This document shows, piece after piece, positions 52,314 through 62,021 of a stretch of DNA of 64,000 nt; within the stretch, counting starts at the first letter, position 1, and each line of letters starts with the position of its first letter. Source of the stretch: Leptolyngbya sp. CCY15150. Lineage in GTDB: Bacteria > Cyanobacteriota > Cyanobacteriia > RECH01. The stretch lies in NCBI RefSeq assembly GCF_016888135.1, contig NZ_JACSWB010000157.1:1-64000 (forward strand), written 5' to 3'. The translations under genes and the position numbers were made by a program. The notes beneath the pieces are model-generated. The model saw nothing but the letters and a program-made list of their open reading frames with translations, searched no databases and was not told where the DNA came from.

Positions 52314-54605
52314 TTAGGAGGGCGATCGCGGTTGAATCACAGGGATCTCAATGATAAATTCCGTTCCCTGATTGGGTTCCGACAAGCAGCGTAGCTGACC
52401 GCTATGGCGATCGGTGATGATTTGATAGCAGATCGACAGCCCCAGACCCGTACCTTTGCCAGGCTCTTTAGTGGTGAAAAATGGATCGAAGATACGATGG
52501 TGGAGATTGGCGGCAATGCCGGGGCCATTGTCCCGAATCTGAATTTGAATAAGATTGTCATGAACCTGCTGGGTGGTGATATAGATGGTAGGCTCTGTAT
52601 CAGGAAGCGATCGAATGTCATCGAGGGCATCAATGGCATTCGATAAGATATTCATAAAAACCTGGTTTAGAGGGCCAGGAAAACATTCCACCCACGGCAA
52701 TGTTCCGTAGGTTTTTTTGATGGTAATTCCAGCCTGATGGACTTTTGGCTTCAGCCGACTCTGTAAAATCATCAGCGTACTTTCCATACCTTCATGGATG
52801 TCTGCCTGTTTTAAAGCAGCTTCATCTAGGCGCGAGAAGTTACGCAAACTGCTGATAATCTGACGAATACGCTCCGTGCCGACCTGCATAGAATCTAAGG
52901 TTTTTGGAAAATCCTCAATCAGGTAATCTAATTCCACATGATCGATCGCTGCCTGCACTGGAGCAACTGGCTCTGGATAATGCAAACGATAGAGATTGAG
53001 AACCTCTATCATATCTGCTAGATACCGATGGGCATGGTTGAGATTGCCATAGATAAAATTCACGGGATTATTGACCTCATGGGCTACCCCCGCCACGAGC
53101 TGCCCGAGGCTAGACATTTTCTCACTTTGTACCAGTTGCATCTGAGTACGTTTTAGTTCATTGATGGTGCATTCTAGCTGCTGAGCTTGAACCCGCAGGG
53201 CGGCTTCCGACTGCCGTAAAGCATATTCAGCATGTTTGCGCTGGGTAATATCGATGGCGAGGGAGGCAATGCCCACGAGGTTGCCATGTTCGTCCACTAA
53301 GCGCACATCGTGCCATTCACAAAGAATGTAGTCTCCTGACTTAGTAACGTTGGTATTTTCACTCTGGTAACTGGTGCCACTATCCATAAGCGACAGCAGA
53401 ACATCTTCCACAAACTGATGCTCGTTAGAGGGCACAATCAGGTCTTGAATCAACTGGCCCACGGCTTCGCTGGCACTATAGCCAAAGACGCGCTCCGCCG
53501 CTCGGTTCCAGGCCGTGACCCGTAGTTGGCGGTCTAGCTCGACAACGGCAATGGGGGTTTGTTCAAACAGGAGCGATCGCCGCTGTTCTGACCGACGCAG
53601 GGCCGCCTCTTTAGAGAAGCGATCGGCCATGGCTTGTTCTAGGGTCATCTCTTGTTCTGCAAGCTGCTGTTGCTGTTGCTGATATAGCTCGGCCTGCTGG
53701 ATGGCGATCCCCACATGGGTGGCCAGTTGCTCCACGAGGTTCATTTCAATGGGTTGCCACGCTCGGGCAGCCTGGCACTCATGAACGCAAATTAATCCCC
53801 AGAGAATGCCGTTGCAGATGATGGGAGCAACGAGATTCGCCTGCACCTGAAATTGCTTGAGGAAATCAACGTAGCAGGGCACTAGGTTGGCGTGTTGCAC
53901 ATTGTTCACCACATGGATGCGGCCGTGGCGATAGGGCTCGATGTATTTCTCGGAAAAACAGGGATCGTGCAGGGATGTTCCTAAGACGGACGGGCATTCC
54001 TCGACCACCGATTCCACCACAATGGTGCCGCTCCAGTCTGGGGCAAATTGATAGATCAAGACCCGATCTGTATCTAGGAATTGCCGTACTTCTTTAACGG
54101 TGGTCTGTAAGATTTGCTGCAAGTCAAGAAGTTGATGAATTTGCGATGATAGTGAATGAATAATCTGCTCCTTTTGGATCTGGCGGGGCGATCGCCCCTG
54201 AGGCAAAGGACAGAAGGTCACCTCATCCGCCATCAGCAAGAGACCGGCTGGACGATCGAGTAGAACTGCTGAGCCTGCTCCATCGCTCCAAGCGCGCGCT
54301 GTCCAGCATAGACCTCCCTGGGTGAAGCCAGGTTGATCGTCTTGCCATTGATAGGAACCATCCGTCTGACAGGTCGCCAAAATCTGCTCCCAGCGCTTGG
54401 CATGGTCTGGGAAATACCGCCTGTGGGACTGCCCCACCCAATCGTTCTTGACCTCAGGGGCGATCGCCACCAGCCGTAGCCAATGTCGATTGACCGCTAG
54501 GTAGTTCATCTCAATGTCTAGCAGGGCCGCCGCTGTGGGCAAGCTATTGAGCAAGGTGGACAGCAGTGATGCCTGATCCGAAACCAGCGTTTGATGTGCA
54601 GACAT
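52314..54605 (-). CDS. DXCF-type cyanobacteriochrome histidine kinase (PAS-GAF-PAS-HK)
   Basis: About 763 residues from ATG 54605. The order is PAS (about 15-125), a cyanobacteriochrome-type GAF (about 160-310), PAS (about 345-465), then HisKA and HATPase. The GAF carries D-P-C-F ('HDPCFSEKY') and the bilin-type 'LVPCYVDFL', where the canonical Cys is followed by Tyr instead of His. The kinase has the H-box '[12 protein letters not shown]', N-box '[10 protein letters not shown]', and G-boxes 'RDNGPGI' and '[10 protein letters not shown]'. It should be an active light-sensing kinase with no receiver nearby. An alternative ATG at 54641 adds an unusual 'MHWALLLLLHVA' and was not chosen. Its GAF closely resembles that of the 422-6874 protein. 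Confidence 0.9.
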   Translation of the reverse strand: MSAHQTLVSDQASLLSTLLNSLPTAAALLDIEMNYLAVNRHWLRLVAIAPEVKNDWVGQSHRRYFPDHAKRWEQILATCQTDGSYQWQDDQPGFTQGGLCWTARAWSDGAGSAVLLDRPAGLLLMADEVTFCPLPQGRSPRQIQKEQIIHSLSSQIHQLLDLQQILQTTVKEVRQFLDTDRVLIYQFAPDWSGTIVVESVVEECPSVLGTSLHDPCFSEKYIEPYRHGRIHVVNNVQHANLVPCYVDFLKQFQVQANLVAPIICNGILWGLICVHECQAARAWQPIEMNLVEQLATHVGIAIQQAELYQQQQQQLAEQEMTLEQAMADRFSKEAALRRSEQRRSLLFEQTPIAVVELDRQLRVTAWNRAAERVFGYSASEAVGQLIQDLIVPSNEHQFVEDVLLSLMDSGTSYQSENTNVTKSGDYILCEWHDVRLVDEHGNLVGIASLAIDITQRKHAEYALRQSEAALRVQAQQLECTINELKRTQMQLVQSEKMSSLGQLVAGVAHEVNNPVNFIYGNLNHAHRYLADMIEVLNLYRLHYPEPVAPVQAAIDHVELDYLIEDFPKTLDSMQVGTERIRQIISSLRNFSRLDEAALKQADIHEGMESTLMILQSRLKPKVHQAGITIKKTYGTLPWVECFPGPLNQVFMNILSNAIDALDDIRSLPDTEPTIYITTQQVHDNLIQIQIRDNGPGIAANLHHRIFDPFFTTKEPGKGTGLGLSICYQIITDRHSGQLRCLSEPNQGTEFIIEIPVIQPRSPS

Positions 54606-55139
54606 AGCAACGTGGAGGAGTAATAGAAGAGCCCAGTGCATCCCTGAGACGCAATCCCAGCACCGTTGGATGAACTCAAATAGCGTTTGATGGCAAATCT
54701 TAAGAGAGGCAAGGGGCGAACTTCCCTAGTGTTCCCAATGGAACATCCCAAGTGTATCAATGCCATTCTGATTAAACATCCGCCAAATGTGATACATCTC
54801 ACAGCCTAGTTATAGTTTAGATCACATCTTTCTGCCTAGATGGCTCACCCGTTGAACGTCGATCCGTCACGATACTGCTCTAGAAGAATCACCTAGAACC
54901 ACCGCCGCGATCACGGGTTCAACGGCTGGAACACGACATACTAAATGCAGCCCTACCCTATGCATTCCCCCGTTTAGAGGCATGGGCACATCGCGACCTA
55001 CAACGGGTCGCCCTAGCCATTTCACGACCCTCCCCAGTGGTGACTTGACATAGCCCCTTGGATACCAAGATTCAGCGATCGCTGAATTGGGGCACCCATC
55101 TATATCCATTGAGATTAGGACATCAGGACGGAGGATCAT
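54606..55139. other. 534-bp spacer upstream of the kinase and the small ORF
   Basis: I see no convincing gene or repeat here. A 12-residue extension of the kinase frame (54606-54641) is possible. Confidence 0.4.
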
Positions 55140-55301
55140 ATGCCATCCACTCAGCAGCAACAAGTTGCTCTAGCCCATGCCGCCATGGAGCAGGCGCTCT
55201 ATTTTTTAGACCGTCATGCTCCGCAGCGAGCGCTTCCCTATCTTGAATTTGCGTCTCGGCAATTCCGTGCTCTTGAGGGCAGCCGCGAAACTCTACGATA
55301 A
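55140..55301 (+). CDS. small uncharacterised protein (53 residues)
   Basis: The ORF begins 'MPSTQQQQVALAHAAMEQALYFLDRHAP' and ends 'QRALPYLEFASRQFRALEGSRETLR'. A clear GGAGG ribosome binding site (55130-55134) lies 5 nt before the ATG, and the composition (amphipathic helices, no low-complexity) looks like a real protein. It probably forms two or three helices. Function unknown. Confidence 0.6.
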   Translation: MPSTQQQQVALAHAAMEQALYFLDRHAPQRALPYLEFASRQFRALEGSRETLR

Positions 55302-55864
55302 GAAAATTTGAAGTCCGAGCCAGCATCAAACGGCCGTTTAGCGCAAGCCTAGGTGCAGACTTAAGATCGGTCATTCCTCTCAGATTTGATCCGCCATGTT
55401 CAGCCAGTTGACGGAGTAAGAGCCTGTTGGATCCTAGCGATCGCACAGTATAATCTGTACCAGGTAACTGAGTTTAAACGCTAAGGTTACAAGCCAGTGA
55501 CCCATTGCCATCTCACTACCCCAGTTATTGATGCTGGACTGTGCTCAACTCTAGCCTAACCAGCGCCTCTAGGTTCCATGTATTTATAAAACGCTAAAGC
55601 TGTTCTTAAATAATCTCGTGAAAACCCTATTTCGTGCCATTCCTTAGGAATGGTAGGCTTGCATAGCCTAACCTCAAATGCCATCAGGACAGTCACTGTT
55701 CACTCTGGCACTCGTAAGCCTATCCACAGCCCAAGCGGCTAGATGCCCCAAGTATGGGACATGCCGCTGAGATCCAACGCGGTGGGGGCGGCGATCGCTG
55801 ACTGCGGCCCTCCCCATCTCCAACGTACTGTCCTGCACTGACTCTGACACTTCGAGGGCTCATC
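55302..55864. other. 563-bp spacer upstream of prs
   Basis: Two hairpins lie in tandem: CCATTCC-TTA-GGAATGG (55637-55653) and TAGGCT-TGCAT-AGCCTA (55654-55670), about 200 nt before prs. They may be part of the prs leader. I see no gene. Confidence 0.45.
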
Positions 55865-56857
55865 GTGATTCACTCTGCTACTCTTCCCCTTCAGACCTCG
55901 TTGCACACCTTCTCTGAGAACAGCCGACTGCGTCTGTTTGCTGGCTCATCGAATGTGCTGCTTGCCGAAGAAGTTGCCCGCTATCTGGGCATGGACTTAG
56001 GCCCCATGGTGAGAAAACAGTTTGCCGATGGCGAACTGTATGTCCAAATTCAGGAATCGATCCGAGGGTGTGATGTCTATCTGATCCAGCCCACCTGCCA
56101 TCCGGTCAATGACCATTTGATGGAGCTGTTGATCATGATTGACGCCTGCCGTCGGGCATCCGCCCGGCAAATTACCGCCGTGATCCCCTACTATGGCTAT
56201 GCCCGCGCCGACCGCAAAACCGCCGGACGAGAATCGATTACCGCGAAGCTCGTCGCCAACTTGATTACCAAGGCGGGAGCAGGGCGCATTTTGGCCATGG
56301 ATCTACACTCTGCCCAGATCCAAGGCTACTTTGATATTCCCTTTGACCATGTCTATGGTTCTCCGGTGATCTTGGAGTATCTGGCTCGGAAAGATCTGTC
56401 CGATGTGGTGGTGGTCTCGCCCGATGTGGGTGGGGTGGCTCGGGCTCGGGCTTTTGCCAAGAAGCTCAATGATGCTCCCCTTGCCATCGTCGATAAACGC
56501 CGGCAGGCCCATAACGTGGCGGAGGTGATGAATATCATTGGTGATGTGGCGGGCAAAACGGCCATTTTGGTGGATGACATGATCGACACCGCTGGCACCA
56601 TCTGTGAAGCTGGTCGGATGTTGCGCCATGAGGGAGCGCGTCGGGTCTACGCCTGCGCCACCCATGCGGTGTTTTCCCCACCAGCGGTTCAGCGGCTCTC
56701 CAGCGGAATTTTTGAAGAGGTGATTGTCACCAACACCATTCCAGTGTCTCCAGAGCGCTACTTCGAGCAGCTTACGGTGCTGTCGGTGGCCAACCTCTTG
56801 GGAGAGACGGTGTGGCGGATTCATGAAGATACGTCGGTGAGCAGCATGTTCCGCTAG
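55865..56857 (+). CDS. prs: ribose-phosphate pyrophosphokinase
   Basis: A 330-residue PRPP synthetase from a GTG start at 55865. Family marks: 'LFAGSSNVLLAEEVARYLG', the ATP loop 'RADRKTAGRESITAKLVANL', 'DLHSAQIQGYFDIPFDH' and the PRPP-binding loop 'ILVDDMIDTAGTICEAG'. The enzyme makes PRPP from ribose-5-phosphate and ATP, feeding purine, pyrimidine, His and Trp synthesis. It stands alone. Confidence 0.96.
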   Translation: MIHSATLPLQTSLHTFSENSRLRLFAGSSNVLLAEEVARYLGMDLGPMVRKQFADGELYVQIQESIRGCDVYLIQPTCHPVNDHLMELLIMIDACRRASARQITAVIPYYGYARADRKTAGRESITAKLVANLITKAGAGRILAMDLHSAQIQGYFDIPFDHVYGSPVILEYLARKDLSDVVVVSPDVGGVARARAFAKKLNDAPLAIVDKRRQAHNVAEVMNIIGDVAGKTAILVDDMIDTAGTICEAGRMLRHEGARRVYACATHAVFSPPAVQRLSSGIFEEVIVTNTIPVSPERYFEQLTVLSVANLLGETVWRIHEDTSVSSMFR

Positions 56858-56977
56858 GGATCGCTCTCTGGTGCCCTAGTTTCTAGTTGCTGCAGGCTTA
56901 GACACCGAGGCGGTCTTGCCGTAGTCGTAGATCAGGGTGGGCGATCGCTCACCCTAGTCTCACCATGATCCTAAGGC

Positions 56978-57001
56978 AAAAAAAACGGGGACTGTGCCCC
57001 G
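56978..57001 (-). terminator. intrinsic terminator of psaC
   Basis: CGGGG (56986-56990) pairs with CCCCG (56997-57001) on either side of ACTGTG, and eight A residues precede it on the plus strand (56978-56985). Read on the minus strand, this is a GC stem followed by T8, about 70 nt after the psaC stop. Confidence 0.75.
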
Positions 57002-57070
57002 CATTCGTTATAGGTTGAGTGATAAAACCTCAAAACGGATGAACCATCCGCCCGAGTTAAGATGTACAAA

Positions 57071-57400
<330 letters not shown>

Positions 57401-57482
57401 TTACAATCGAGTTTCAGTGTACAGCAGGGCTCTAGGCGGAATCTGCAAAACCCTACAAAACTTCAAAGAATGTAATATCCTA

Positions 57483-57509
57483 GGGCGATCGCGCCCCTTG
57501 CGATCGCCC
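57483..57509. repeat. HIP1-based inverted repeat between psaC and the FKBP gene
   Basis: GGGCGATCGC (57483-57492) and GCGATCGCCC (57500-57509) form a perfect 10-bp inverted repeat around 7 nt. It lies 22 bp past the FKBP stop (minus strand) and could end its transcript, though no U-tract follows. Confidence 0.6.
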
Positions 57510-57530
57510 CATTCTAGTAGGATGATCAGC

Positions 57531-58112
57531 CTAGCTAATCCGCAATAATTCCACATCAAACACTAGGGTTGCATTGGGCGGAATGACGCCACCAGCACCC
57601 CGAGCTCCATAGCCTAAGTCTGAAGGAATAATCAACTGCCGACGTCCGCCAACCCTCATGGTGGAAAGACCTTCATCCCAGCCACGAATGACCTGACCGG
57701 TGCCTAGCCGAAAAGAGAAGGGACGGTTGCGATCGCGGGAGCTATCAAACTGGGTACCGTCTTCTAGGGTGCCAACGTAGTGTACGACCACGGTTTGACC
57801 CGTTTGGGGAATAGCACCGGTGCCTTCCACTAGTTCAACGTACTGTAGACCAGATTCAGTGGTAACTAGGTTATCTGCCACAGGGGCGACCTCTGAGGGG
57901 GATTCTGCTGGATTCATCAAGTCACTAGCTTCGGTGCTAGGAGCTTGGGCGATGTTAAGTTCAGCCGGAACGGATGGGCTGCTATCGGCAACGGTCACCT
58001 CTGGTGTGGGAGATGGAGCAGCGATCGCATCCCCTGTGCCTCGAATCTGGGCAACCAAAAGCACGAGGCAGCAGGCCACGATGACTCCAAAGCTAATTAG
58101 TATCTCGCGCAA
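57531..58112 (-). CDS. FKBP-type peptidyl-prolyl cis-trans isomerase, exported
   Basis: A 193-residue protein. An N-terminal hydrophobic segment (about 5-24, '[19 protein letters not shown]') serves as signal or anchor, followed by an Ala/Pro/Ser-rich linker. The FKBP domain (about 85-193) has '[14 protein letters not shown]', '[47 protein letters not shown]' and '[29 protein letters not shown]', with the catalytic cavity residues intact. It likely helps fold proteins of the periplasm or thylakoid lumen. Confidence 0.93.
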   Translation of the reverse strand: MREILISFGVIVACCLVLLVAQIRGTGDAIAAPSPTPEVTVADSSPSVPAELNIAQAPSTEASDLMNPAESPSEVAPVADNLVTTESGLQYVELVEGTGAIPQTGQTVVVHYVGTLEDGTQFDSSRDRNRPFSFRLGTGQVIRGWDEGLSTMRVGGRRQLIIPSDLGYGARGAGGVIPPNATLVFDVELLRIS

Positions 58113-58185
58113 AAGAGTTTCCTCCGTTTTAAGTCGTTCAACGTGTTGAGGGTGAGCGGCGCAGTCCGGCCAACCTGATGAACCA

Positions 58186-58509
58186 TCAACGCCACAGCTT
58201 ATTTTCTAGATCCCGCACCTGGCGCTCTAAGCGATCGAGGCGGCCGCGCAGTTCGTCCATCTCTGCCTGCCGGGGGACGCCCAAGTCTTGTAGAACATTG
58301 CGAAGCTGCCGCTCAAACTGGGCTTCGACATTGGTCTGCTCCGAACGAAGCTGCTGCATGAGGTCATTGACAAAACTAGACGCCTGCTCGGGGTCTAGCT
58401 TACCGTCTTTTACCCATTGATTGCTGACATCTCGAAGCTTTTCAGCAACTAAGGACGTCGTCCCGATGCCGATCATTAAAAGCTGCTGAATCAGATTATT
58501 GTTGTCCAT
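58186..58509 (-). CDS. phasin-family-like coiled-coil protein
   Basis: A 107-residue protein: a hydrophobic start '[23 protein letters not shown]', then a long amphipathic coiled coil ending '[25 protein letters not shown]'. This matches the cyanobacterial proteins annotated as phasin family or PhaF-like. Whether it binds polyhydroxybutyrate granules is not shown by the sequence; no PHB gene is nearby. Confidence 0.75.
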   Translation of the reverse strand: MDNNNLIQQLLMIGIGTTSLVAEKLRDVSNQWVKDGKLDPEQASSFVNDLMQQLRSEQTNVEAQFERQLRNVLQDLGVPRQAEMDELRGRLDRLERQVRDLENKLWR

Positions 58510-58708
58510 GCTAGGGTCCTCTCAACCAACCGTGCGCTCTGCTGATGTGATGAGATAGCGGTTAGCGATCGCTGGGGCGATGGCTGACCTATCCCACTTC
58601 ATACTAGCCCTCGCCTCTATCTCTGTATCCAAGAATCCCAAATAATCCTGATTCCTCACCCCTGATTGCTATCGTACTATTGTCTAGTACATAGGAAGGA
58701 TCAACTGC

Positions 58709-59032
58709 GTGAGCATGGAGATTGAATGGTTACGCTTCCGGGTCAACGATAGTGAACGAGAACGATTTGTACAGCAAGATCATGCCATCTGGACGCGTAC
58801 CCTGGCTCAGTATCCTGGTTTTTTAGGGAAAGACGTCTTGATCAACCCCAATGACGTCACTGAGGTGGTGACTATCATTCGCTGGAATAGCTTTGACGAA
58901 TGGCAGGCTATTCCTGAGGCTGTGCTTACGGGAGTCGAGGCAGAGTTTTCCCAGGCGATGGGCTCGACCTATGAACTGCTCGAATCTCGCCACTATCAAG
59001 TGCGGAAGTTTGCCCAAGAGCATTGCGGGTAA
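58709..59032 (+). CDS. TIGR03792 family protein
   Basis: A 107-residue ferredoxin-fold (dimeric alpha+beta barrel-like) protein from GTG 58709 with an AGGAAGGA ribosome binding site. 'MEIEWLRFRVNDSERERFVQQDHAIWTRTLAQYPGFLGKDVLINPND' and 'VVTIIRWNSFDEWQAIP' fit the cyanobacterial TIGR03792 group, related to antibiotic biosynthesis monooxygenase domains. The function is unknown. Confidence 0.8.
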   Translation: MSMEIEWLRFRVNDSERERFVQQDHAIWTRTLAQYPGFLGKDVLINPNDVTEVVTIIRWNSFDEWQAIPEAVLTGVEAEFSQAMGSTYELLESRHYQVRKFAQEHCG

Positions 59033-59068
59033 ACCGAAGCAGTCCGCTAGACTCATCACCCATCAGGG

Positions 59069-60709
59069 TCAATTAGGGTTGGGTTCCGTGGTAGAAATTT
59101 GGGCATCGCCTTCTGAAGGAAGGGCTTGACCGCCCTGGGTGGCTTCGGTTTGGGAATCAAGATTGATGGTGGTCTGGGGCGATCGCGTTAGGTACTCATA
59201 GATCGATCCATTGATCAACCGAATCAGTTCCTGGGCACGACTATCGTTGTGGGGACGGCTCATCATGACGGCAACGCCATAGCGAGTACCACGGGGCGTG
59301 TCTACCGTACCCACATCTCCAACCATGGCACCAATATCACCCGTTTTGTGGGCAATGGTGGCACTGGGATCGTTTACTCCAGCAGGAATGAGGGTGTCGG
59401 TGTAGGTACGGCGCATGATGTCAAACAGGCGATCGCGCGATCGCAGGGACAGCAATTCGCCTCGGCTCAGGCGGGTCATGAGTTCCACCATTTCGTAGGG
59501 GGTGGTGGTATTGGTGCCCTCTAGATCCGGTAACCAGTCGCGCAGGATAGTATTTTCTAGCCCCCAGGATTGGAAGCGTTGGTTGAGGGCTTCTGCGCCA
59601 CCCATGCGACGAATCAGCATATTGGTGGCGGTATTGTCGCTAATCACAATCATCAAAGAGGCCGTTTCCAGGGCGCTGTACTCGGAACCTACGCTGTGAA
59701 ATTGTAGATCCCCTGATCCCTCAGCTACGTCTGCTTCTGTCAGCGTCAGGGTTTCCGTCATCTGAATGGTGCCAGCATCCACATCTTGGAAGAAAGCAAC
59801 CAGGATAGGTATTTTAATGATGCTAGCGGCCGGAATGACTTGGCGTCCGTTGATATCTAGGTAGTTGCCGGTCTCGAAGTCTAGAACAAACACACCGGGG
59901 GTGAGGTCTGGGTAGGGGGTCGTTAGGTCACGCACTTGCTGCTCTAGATCCATCATCGATTGATTGAGATCAAGGGGCATGAGGGTCGAGGCTAGATTGG
60001 TTGCCCCCAGACTAGTGCTCGATGCATCCGCAGGATCGGCCATGGCTGCTGGGGTGTCCTGTCCCTCGGCATAGTTCACCGTGGGGTTAAACACAGACAG
60101 CAGCGTGCCGACAATTGCGCCAATGCCTACCACGAGAATCAACAGCCGCACGAGGTAAAGCAGGACAGGATTGGGCCGGCTTCGCCGCCGCACAGGGCGA
60201 CCCGGTTGGGGCGATCGCCCTCCTGCTGTTCGAGCCATGGCTTGAGGAGCCGGCACCCGCCGCATACGTGGATCGGTGGTGGGGTTGCGGTCTGGAGACC
60301 CTGGCCGGGGCGATCGCGGCGGCGCTGTCCGGGAAGCTGAGCGGGAGGATGCCTGAGGAGAGGTTGTTCGAGGGGACGATGTCCGAGAAGATGCTGTTCG
60401 AGAAGACGCTGTTCGAGAAGACATGGCCTGGGACGAGGATGGCTGAGGAGAGGATGCTCCGCCTAACAAACGCCATAACCATCCCCTGGATCGTCGCTTG
60501 GGGGGCGCGGTGCGGGAGCGGGCAGAGTCTGGCATCCGACGGGTTCCAGCAGGAGCAGCAGCTCGCCGGGTCGAGCTGGGTTCAGAGGGGCGCGGGCGAC
60601 GTAGCGGCACCACTGTTCCCGATCCGGCCGCTGGGGCAGAACGTTGTCCTGATGGCGGCGCGACCCGACGGCGGCGGGATGAACGGGATTGATGACCAGA
60701 CTCCACCAT
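59069..60709 (-). CDS. class A beta-lactamase-like serine hydrolase with long Ser/Arg-rich N-terminus
   Basis: A 546-residue protein. The first 180 residues are Ser/Arg/Pro-rich and disordered, including repeated 'SSRTASSRTASSRT' units. One transmembrane segment (about 185-207) follows. The C-terminal domain (about 255-515) has the beta-lactamase/DD-peptidase motifs SxxK ('AASIIKIPI'), SDN ('VISDNTATN') and KTG ('IAHKTGDIG'). The omega-loop Glu of true class A enzymes could be that in 'DLEGTNTTT', but this is uncertain. It probably acts on peptidoglycan or is a beta-lactamase homolog in the periplasm. The cytoplasmic tail is unusual for the family. Confidence 0.85.
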   Translation of the reverse strand: MVESGHQSRSSRRRRVAPPSGQRSAPAAGSGTVVPLRRPRPSEPSSTRRAAAPAGTRRMPDSARSRTAPPKRRSRGWLWRLLGGASSPQPSSSQAMSSRTASSRTASSRTSSPRTTSPQASSRSASRTAPPRSPRPGSPDRNPTTDPRMRRVPAPQAMARTAGGRSPQPGRPVRRRSRPNPVLLYLVRLLILVVGIGAIVGTLLSVFNPTVNYAEGQDTPAAMADPADASSTSLGATNLASTLMPLDLNQSMMDLEQQVRDLTTPYPDLTPGVFVLDFETGNYLDINGRQVIPAASIIKIPILVAFFQDVDAGTIQMTETLTLTEADVAEGSGDLQFHSVGSEYSALETASLMIVISDNTATNMLIRRMGGAEALNQRFQSWGLENTILRDWLPDLEGTNTTTPYEMVELMTRLSRGELLSLRSRDRLFDIMRRTYTDTLIPAGVNDPSATIAHKTGDIGAMVGDVGTVDTPRGTRYGVAVMMSRPHNDSRAQELIRLINGSIYEYLTRSPQTTINLDSQTEATQGGQALPSEGDAQISTTEPNPN

Positions 60710-60821
60710 GAATATCTCCTCGATCGCAGGGATTAGATAGCGCTATAGACAGGGTACAGGATCACCCATCCTTAGCGTTTCGCTCTCATAAGAATAAGGG
60801 GTGACACTAGAAATGCGATCG

Positions 60822-61616
60822 CTAGTCTGACTTTTTTTCTGCAGATTGTATTGCCGCTTGGGCGATCGCCCAGTGAACTTGTCGCAGGACGCCATGCAGC
60901 ATGGAAACCTCGTGGCTGGATGGATAGGCACGGTTTAACAAGCGCCGCACTTTGGCCATGCGGCTTTCGGCGGTGTGGGGATAGAGATAGCCAATCCGTA
61001 ACAGCAGATCTTCTAAGGTTTGGTAATAGCGTTCGAGGGCATCCAGGGAGGCAGCCGGTTCAGCGATCGCTTCCCTAGAACCCAGCGAGGTTTCCGGTGA
61101 GCCCGCCAGTTGATACAGCTCATAGCAACAGACCGCCACGGACTGAGCTAGGTTCAAGGATCGGTAGCGATCGCTAGAGGGAATTTGCACCCATCGCTGG
61201 GCGTAGTTGAGTTCGGTATTGCTCAGACCTCGATCCTCCGGCCCAAAAATTAACGCCGACTGTACCGGCGGCATCTGGTCTGCGCCCTCTAGCAGCCAAG
61301 GCAAGGCCTGGCGCGGATGTTCTAAGCGGCTGACATCGGTATAGTCATCTCGTCCCGTGGTGGCGATCGCCCGCTGGCATCCCACCAAGGCTTCTGGCAA
61401 CGTGGCAACCACCTGTAGTTGATCGAGCAGATCCCAGGCATGAACCGCCATCCGTTGGGCATCCTCGCCCCGAACGTCACAATGGGGCTGCACCACCACC
61501 CACTGCGACAAACCCATATTTTTCATCACGCGGGCGATCGAGCCGATATTCAGCGCTCCCGATGGTTCCACCAGCACAAGACGGATCGCCGCTAAGCGAT
61601 CTTCCGGCTCTTTCAT
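60822..61616 (-). CDS. TrmH/SpoU-family RNA methyltransferase, TrmJ-like
   Basis: A 264-residue SPOUT methyltransferase. 'IRLVLVEPSGALNIGSIARVMKNMGLSQWVVVQP' (motif 1), 'SALIFGPEDRGLSNTELN' (motif 2) and 'RYRSLNLAQSVAVCCYELY' (motif 3) make the knotted SAM site. The C-terminal extension (about 180-260) is typical of TrmJ, which 2'-O-methylates position 32 of tRNAs. Substrate choice is inferred from family only. Confidence 0.9.
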   Translation of the reverse strand: MKEPEDRLAAIRLVLVEPSGALNIGSIARVMKNMGLSQWVVVQPHCDVRGEDAQRMAVHAWDLLDQLQVVATLPEALVGCQRAIATTGRDDYTDVSRLEHPRQALPWLLEGADQMPPVQSALIFGPEDRGLSNTELNYAQRWVQIPSSDRYRSLNLAQSVAVCCYELYQLAGSPETSLGSREAIAEPAASLDALERYYQTLEDLLLRIGYLYPHTAESRMAKVRRLLNRAYPSSHEVSMLHGVLRQVHWAIAQAAIQSAEKKSD

Positions 61617-61768
61617 GGTAAGTCTAGAGTCTCTGCAATGTTAGGATTTAAACTGGCGTCCTGCATGGTCTAAGGCTAGACAGCTCGGTAACAAGAGATG
61701 ATATCAAGCTAGGATCATGACGTCAGCTCTTTCCACCCTATCTCGATCTAGATCGCTGTACAACGCTG

Positions 61769-61936
61769 ATGGGACGCAACCGTGCCAAGTCAGACCTCCC
61801 CACCAAAGTATGTCCGGTGTGCCAACGCCCCTTCACCTGGCGCAAGAAGTGGGCAGACTGTTGGGATGAGGTGAAGTATTGCTCCGAACGCTGCCGCCGT
61901 CGTCGGTCTACCCTAGAGACGCCGCCTGATAGCTAG
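61769..61936 (+). CDS. DUF2256 zinc-binding small protein
   Basis: The 55-residue ORF begins '[28 protein letters not shown]' and continues '[19 protein letters not shown]'. Four cysteines in C-x2-C...C-x3-C layout with 'RPFxWRKKW' match DUF2256, a small zinc-finger-like family often found near photolyase genes. No photolyase is nearby. Short but clearly conserved. Confidence 0.85.
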   Translation: MGRNRAKSDLPTKVCPVCQRPFTWRKKWADCWDEVKYCSERCRRRRSTLETPPDS

Positions 61937-62021
61937 ACTGAGAAGAGGGTACCCAGGAACGCCTAGGGTACGGTTGGGCGATCGCGCCCCAATTCATTGC
62001 AACCGAACAAGGGAGAGATTG

